Below are positions 31,978 through 35,387 of a DNA stretch of 35,387 nt, one piece after another. The notes under the pieces were generated by a model. The model was not told the origin of the DNA. It saw only the letters and a list, made by a program, of their open reading frames with translations, and did no database searches. The stretch comes from Alphaproteobacteria bacterium (GTDB taxonomy: Bacteria > Pseudomonadota > Alphaproteobacteria > Rhodospirillales > 2-02-FULL-58-16). The stretch covers positions 1-35,387 of the forward strand of contig JAJRSS010000317.1 of NCBI GenBank assembly GCA_024278615.1, in the 5' to 3' direction. Numbering within the stretch: the first letter of the stretch is position 1; the number at the start of each line of letters is the position of its first letter. Made by a program: the position numbers and the translations under genes.

Positions 31978-32823
31978 ATGACCGGCGCCATGGATAAAAA
32001 CCGTTACCTTCCCCTTTTTCTTGTCACCCCGGCGCTTCTGGTCGTCGTCGGCCTGTTCATGTATCCCCTGGGGTATTCGGCGATATCGTCCTTTCAGGAC
32101 AAATCCGGCGCCTGGACATTTGCCAATTTTGAAAAGGCCTTTGACCTTTATTCCCTGGATATCGGCTTTACGGTGCTTATCGTCGTGCTGTCGACGGTCG
32201 CCATTGGGGTTTTGGCCTGCGCCACCGGTGGTTATCTAACCCTTGGTGAAAACCCCCGGGCGGTAGCTGTTTTGAAATGGTTGTACCGCTGGCCCCTTTT
32301 CATTCCCTTCATCGTTGCCGGCCAGTTGATGCGGACTTTCCTGGCGAAGAACGGCATGTTGAACAACATCCTCGTCAGTATCGGCCTTCTGGAGCCTTTG
32401 CAGGCTACCAGCCTTCTTGACTGGCGGGGGATTGTCATCACTTTCGTCTGGAAGCAAACGCCCTTTGTCGCCCTGCTGGTCGCCGGGGCGATGGCGTCGC
32501 TGGACCGATCAACCATAGAGGCGGCGCGCAACCTGGGCGCCGGCCGCGTCCGGATTCTGATTCAGATCATCATTCCCCAGGTACGCCAGACGTTGCTGGT
32601 CGGACTCATTCTGTCGTTTGTCACCATGATGTCGGTGCTGTCCGTACCGCTGATGATCAACGCCGAAACCCCGACCATGATGACCGTGGATATGGCGTTC
32701 CGGATCAACTCCTACGGCGATTACGGGGTCGCCAACGCCCTGGGCTTTATCTCCTATCTGATGGCGGGCTCCGTGGCATGGTTCTATCTGAGCCAAGGGG
32801 TTCGCAAGGGAGAACGGCCATAA
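31978..32823 (+). CDS. ABC importer permease 1 (PotB/CysU/FbpB type)
   Basis: 281 residues. TM1 (YLPLFLVTPALLVVVGLFMYP, about 7-30) precedes a short periplasmic loop with SSFQDKSGAWTFANFEKAF, and five further helices. The EAA coupling loop is EAARNLGAGRVRILIQIIIPQ. ATG 31978 is used; ATG 31990 is an in-frame alternative, and neither has a strong ribosome site. It forms the channel with the second permease. Its TAA overlaps the region where the second permease starts. Confidence 0.9.
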   Translation: MTGAMDKNRYLPLFLVTPALLVVVGLFMYPLGYSAISSFQDKSGAWTFANFEKAFDLYSLDIGFTVLIVVLSTVAIGVLACATGGYLTLGENPRAVAVLKWLYRWPLFIPFIVAGQLMRTFLAKNGMLNNILVSIGLLEPLQATSLLDWRGIVITFVWKQTPFVALLVAGAMASLDRSTIEAARNLGAGRVRILIQIIIPQVRQTLLVGLILSFVTMMSVLSVPLMINAETPTMMTVDMAFRINSYGDYGVANALGFISYLMAGSVAWFYLSQGVRKGERP

Positions 32824-33647
32824 CCAGGATACCCTTATCCCTATCCAGGCGTTTCCAGTGGATCCCCATGGGCATTGTGCTGGGCGGTTTGGCGTTCGCC
32901 ATATTCGGCCCGTTGCTCAACCTGGGTCTGTGGGCGGTGACGGAGAAGTGGTATTACCCGCACAAGCTGCCCCTCGAGTACGGCCTCACGTACTGGGAGA
33001 GAGTGTTCAGGCCGACCGGCAATGCCATGGAATCCCTGTCGACCAGTGTCTCCATCGCCCTGCTGACCGTGATCCTGTGCCTGGCCGTATCCATTCCCGG
33101 CGGCTGGGCGCTGTCGCGGCGCAGCCTGCCGTGGCGCACGGTGATTCTGTTGACTTTCCTGCTACCCCAGGCGTTTCCCAGCGTCGCCGTCTACATCAAT
33201 GTGGCGCGAATTTTCTATACCATCGACCTTAACGGAACCATATTCGGCGTGGTGCTGGTACACTCGGTTCATGGGCTGGTGTTTTCCATTTGGATTACCA
33301 CGGCTTCCTTTGCCGCGGTGGATATCCGGCTGGAGGAGGCTGCGCGCAATATCGGCGCCTCGGGGTTGAGGACATTCTTGACCATAACCATGCCGCTGGC
33401 GGCGCCCGGCATCATGGCCAGCGCCATATTCGTATTTCTGGAATCGTTGGACGAGTTTACCGGAACCTATTTCGTCGGCGTTCCCGACGTGATGACCCTG
33501 CCACTCTTGTTGTTCAGCGCCAGCATGGAAGGAAACTACCAGATCGCTTCGATTACGGCATTGATTCTTCTGGTTCCTTCGGTTGGATTTATGTTTCTTA
33601 TCGAACGTTTTCTGAAAGCCGATGTCTTGGCCAAGGTGGGCAGTTGA
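32778..33647 (+). CDS. ABC importer permease 2 (PotC/CysW type)
   Basis: Up to 289 residues. TM1 is WIPMGIVLGGLAFAIFGPLLN; later helices and the coupling loop EEAARNIGASGLRTFLTITMPLAAPG mark a PotC-type permease. The start is uncertain. ATG 32778 overlaps the first permease by 46 nt and has no ribosome site. AAGGGAG (32806-32812) is perfectly placed for a start at 32820, but the codon there is ATA, overlapping the upstream stop as ATAA; ATG 32868 would cut into TM1. The coordinates use the conservative ATG. The protein from 32820 would begin ITRIPLSLSRRFQWIP. It completes the importer with permease 1, the ATPase and the binding protein. Confidence 0.88.
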   Translation: MVLSEPRGSQGRTAITRIPLSLSRRFQWIPMGIVLGGLAFAIFGPLLNLGLWAVTEKWYYPHKLPLEYGLTYWERVFRPTGNAMESLSTSVSIALLTVILCLAVSIPGGWALSRRSLPWRTVILLTFLLPQAFPSVAVYINVARIFYTIDLNGTIFGVVLVHSVHGLVFSIWITTASFAAVDIRLEEAARNIGASGLRTFLTITMPLAAPGIMASAIFVFLESLDEFTGTYFVGVPDVMTLPLLLFSASMEGNYQIASITALILLVPSVGFMFLIERFLKADVLAKVGS

Positions 33648-33687
33648 TCCATAATGAGAAGCCCAGGCGATGGGCGGCGGAGGTAAC

Positions 33688-34473
33688 ATGAACGGTTCAA
33701 GCGATACCCCCGGCGTGTACGTGGTCACCGGCGGCACTCAGGGAATCGGAGAAAGCATTGCCCTGGCTTTGGCCCGGTCCGGCGCCTCGGGCATAGTGAC
33801 CTGCGGCCGCAACGAGGAAAACGGCGCCCGTGTGGCGGGCGCCGTGGAAGACGCCGGGTCGGCTTGTCTGTTCGTCCGCGCCGATCTTGCCGACCCCGAG
33901 GACTGCCGGGCGGTGACCGCCACCTGCGACGCCAAGTTCGGCCGCATTGACGGCGTGGTGAACGCGGCTGGAATTACCGACCGGGGCACCATAGAAGACA
34001 CTACCGTCGAGGGATGGGACCGGCTTTTCGCCGTTAACGTCCGCGCACCGTTTCTGCTCATTCAAGAGGCGGTCAAAATCATGAAGCGGGATAAAATTCC
34101 CGGCGCCATCGTCAATATTATCACCATGTCCAGCCATGGGGGACAACCGTTCCTGACCGGGTATTCGGCCTCCAAGGGCGCCCTGGCCGTTCTGACCAGG
34201 AACGTCGCCCATGCCCTCAGGGCGGATCGCATCCGTGTCAACGCCGTCAACATCGGCTGGGCGGACACGCCCAACGAGCACCGGGTCCAGGTGGAAACCA
34301 TGGGCCAACCCGAGGACTGGCTGGAAAAGGCCGAGGCGGCGCAGCCCTTCGGGCAATTGATCAAGCCGGCGGAGGTCGCTGAAATTGTGGTTTTCCTGCT
34401 TGGCGGGCGTTCCGGCGTCATGACCGGTTCGGTGATCGATTATGATCAGAACGTCATGGGCGCATACGATTGA
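33688..34473 (+). CDS. SDR-family oxidoreductase
   Basis: 261 residues from ATG 33688, with GGAGGT just upstream; an in-frame ATG at 33670 is weaker. Classical short-chain dehydrogenase: cofactor loop VVTGGTQGIGESIA, NAAGI, catalytic Ser in ITMSSHGG and the YSASK Tyr-Lys pair, then NAVNIGWADTPNEH and the C-terminal SGVMTGSVIDYDQNVMG. Probably NAD(P)-dependent. In this operon, between the importer and an IolG-like gene, it is a good candidate for an inositol-isomer or keto-inositol dehydrogenase, though the substrate cannot be read from sequence. Its stop is 4 nt before the next start. Confidence 0.88.
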   Translation: MNGSSDTPGVYVVTGGTQGIGESIALALARSGASGIVTCGRNEENGARVAGAVEDAGSACLFVRADLADPEDCRAVTATCDAKFGRIDGVVNAAGITDRGTIEDTTVEGWDRLFAVNVRAPFLLIQEAVKIMKRDKIPGAIVNIITMSSHGGQPFLTGYSASKGALAVLTRNVAHALRADRIRVNAVNIGWADTPNEHRVQVETMGQPEDWLEKAEAAQPFGQLIKPAEVAEIVVFLLGGRSGVMTGSVIDYDQNVMGAYD

Positions 34474-34477
34474 GGAT

Positions 34478-35387
34478 ATGGACGTGGATGAAAAAAAAAT
34501 TCGTTTTTGCCAGTTCGGAGCGGGCCGGATCGGCGCCATTCATGCGGGCAACATTGCCCGCCATGGCACCGCCGAATTGATTTTCGTCGTCGACCCGGTT
34601 GCCGAAACGGCCGGCGACCTGGCGGCGCGCCACGGGGCGCGACGGGCAAGCGCCGAGGAAGCATTGGCCAGCGATGAGGTTGACGCCGTTCTCATCGCCA
34701 GTTCCACCGACACCCACGCCGGCCTGATCGAGGCTTCCGCCCGGGCGGGCAAGGCCATATTCTGCGAGAAACCCATAGATTTGGACGCCCGGCGGGTTGA
34801 TCACTGTTTGAAGGTCGTGGAGGATTCAGGCCAGCCTCTCCTTGTCGGCTTCAATCGCCGGTTCGATCCCAGCTTCGCCGCCCTCAAGCACCGGGTCGAT
34901 GCCGGCGAGGTTGGCGACGTGGAGATGGTCTCCATCACCAGCCGCGATCCCGGCTTGCCGCCTTTGGAATACCTGAAGGTCAGCGGGGGTTTGTTCCGCG
35001 ATATGATGATCCATGACTTTGACATGGCGCGATGGCTGTTGGGCGAGGAACCGGTACAGGTTTTTACCGCCGGAAGTTGCCTTGTCGATCCTCAGGTGGC
35101 GGAATTTGGAGATATAGATACCGCCGTTGTAAGCTTGAGGTGCGCATCGGGGCGGCTGGCCCAGATCAGCAACAGCCGCCGCGCCACCTACGGCTACGAC
35201 CAGCGGGTCGAAGTCCTTGGCAGCGGCGGCATGGTGCGAGTCGAAAACCGGACCCCGACTTCCATGGAAGTGGCGACGAAAGAGGGAACCCGGCGGGAAA
35301 ACCCCCTTTATTTTTTCCTCGAGCGGTACGAAGACGCCTATCGCCTCGAATTGGACGCTTTCATCGATGCCTTGCTGGCCGGACGGA
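34478..35387 (+). CDS. iolG: Gfo/Idh/MocA dehydrogenase, inositol 2-dehydrogenase-like (partial)
   Basis: The open frame runs off the right edge after about 303 residues, so the C-terminus is missing. NAD-binding fingerprint CQFGAGRIGAIHAGNIA, then STDTHAGLIEASARAGKAIFCEKPIDLD (catalytic Lys in EKP), and GGLFRDMMIHDFDMARWLLG with the catalytic Asp/His pair. These match inositol 2-dehydrogenase (IolG/Idh), which oxidises myo-inositol to scyllo-inosose, the IolE substrate. ATG 34478 is only 2 nt from GAGG; GTG 34484 has better spacing (8 nt). An A9 run lies in codons 5-8. It probably shares one transcript with the importer and the SDR. Confidence 0.88.
   Translation, partial: MDVDEKKIRFCQFGAGRIGAIHAGNIARHGTAELIFVVDPVAETAGDLAARHGARRASAEEALASDEVDAVLIASSTDTHAGLIEASARAGKAIFCEKPIDLDARRVDHCLKVVEDSGQPLLVGFNRRFDPSFAALKHRVDAGEVGDVEMVSITSRDPGLPPLEYLKVSGGLFRDMMIHDFDMARWLLGEEPVQVFTAGSCLVDPQVAEFGDIDTAVVSLRCASGRLAQISNSRRATYGYDQRVEVLGSGGMVRVENRTPTSMEVATKEGTRRENPLYFFLERYEDAYRLELDAFIDALLAGR

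Noticed and set aside
33697-34539. 280-codon minus-strand frame opposite the SDR and IolG genes
   Set aside because: Antisense to two genes with conserved motifs; composition (His/Gly/Val-rich) is that of a shadow frame.

Overview
The window looks like a piece of an alphaproteobacterial chromosome, probably Rhodospirillales-like. This is inferred from the high-GC coding style and the gene families, not from a marker gene. It is mostly accessory catabolism: two ABC import clusters, threonine degradation, myo-inositol degradation, a cell-envelope and two-component block, and six gene or IS remnants that point to active gene loss. I saw no tRNA, rRNA or CRISPR array.

Layout. (1) 1-2,100: tail of an IS5-type transposase, an FAD-dependent (DAO) oxidoreductase, and a decayed enolase-superfamily gene with a 5' frameshift and a large internal deletion. 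(2) 2,074-5,051: an XRE-cupin regulator divergent from tdh-kbl (threonine to glycine plus acetyl-CoA). Two copies of one dyad lie in the shared promoter, and a terminator follows kbl. (3) 5,181-16,255: an oligopeptide-type ABC importer (SBP, hairpin terminator, two permeases, two ATPases) running into a cytosolic formylglycine sulfatase/phosphonate monoester hydrolase. Divergently there is a MocR regulator whose stop codon abuts the start of an anaerobic sulfatase-maturase. I read this as one import, mature and hydrolyse system for an unknown anionic ester. (4) 16,256-17,980: a VC1184-type class V PLP protein between remnants of an amino-acid-binding protein and a LuxR regulator. (5) 18,066-22,251: a PepSY protein, OmpR-type regulator and histidine kinase, divergent from an Arg-rich secreted protein with an internal duplication and a glycine-zipper surface antigen. 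(6) 22,304-22,701: remnants of an ABC ATPase (TOBE end) and probably an IS256-like transposase. (7) 22,702-35,387: inositol catabolism iolB-iolC/DUF2090-iolD-iolE under an RpiR regulator. Divergent from it is a PotABCD/Fbp-style ABC importer, an SDR dehydrogenase and an IolG-like dehydrogenase cut by the window edge. A GGAA-N6-TTCC site, the motif known for the RpiR-type IolR of Sinorhizobium, lies in the shared promoter region.

The best candidates for something undescribed are the importer/cytosolic sulfatase/maturase/MocR cluster and the coupling of the iol genes to an importer class not normally linked with inositol. Substrate claims are inference.
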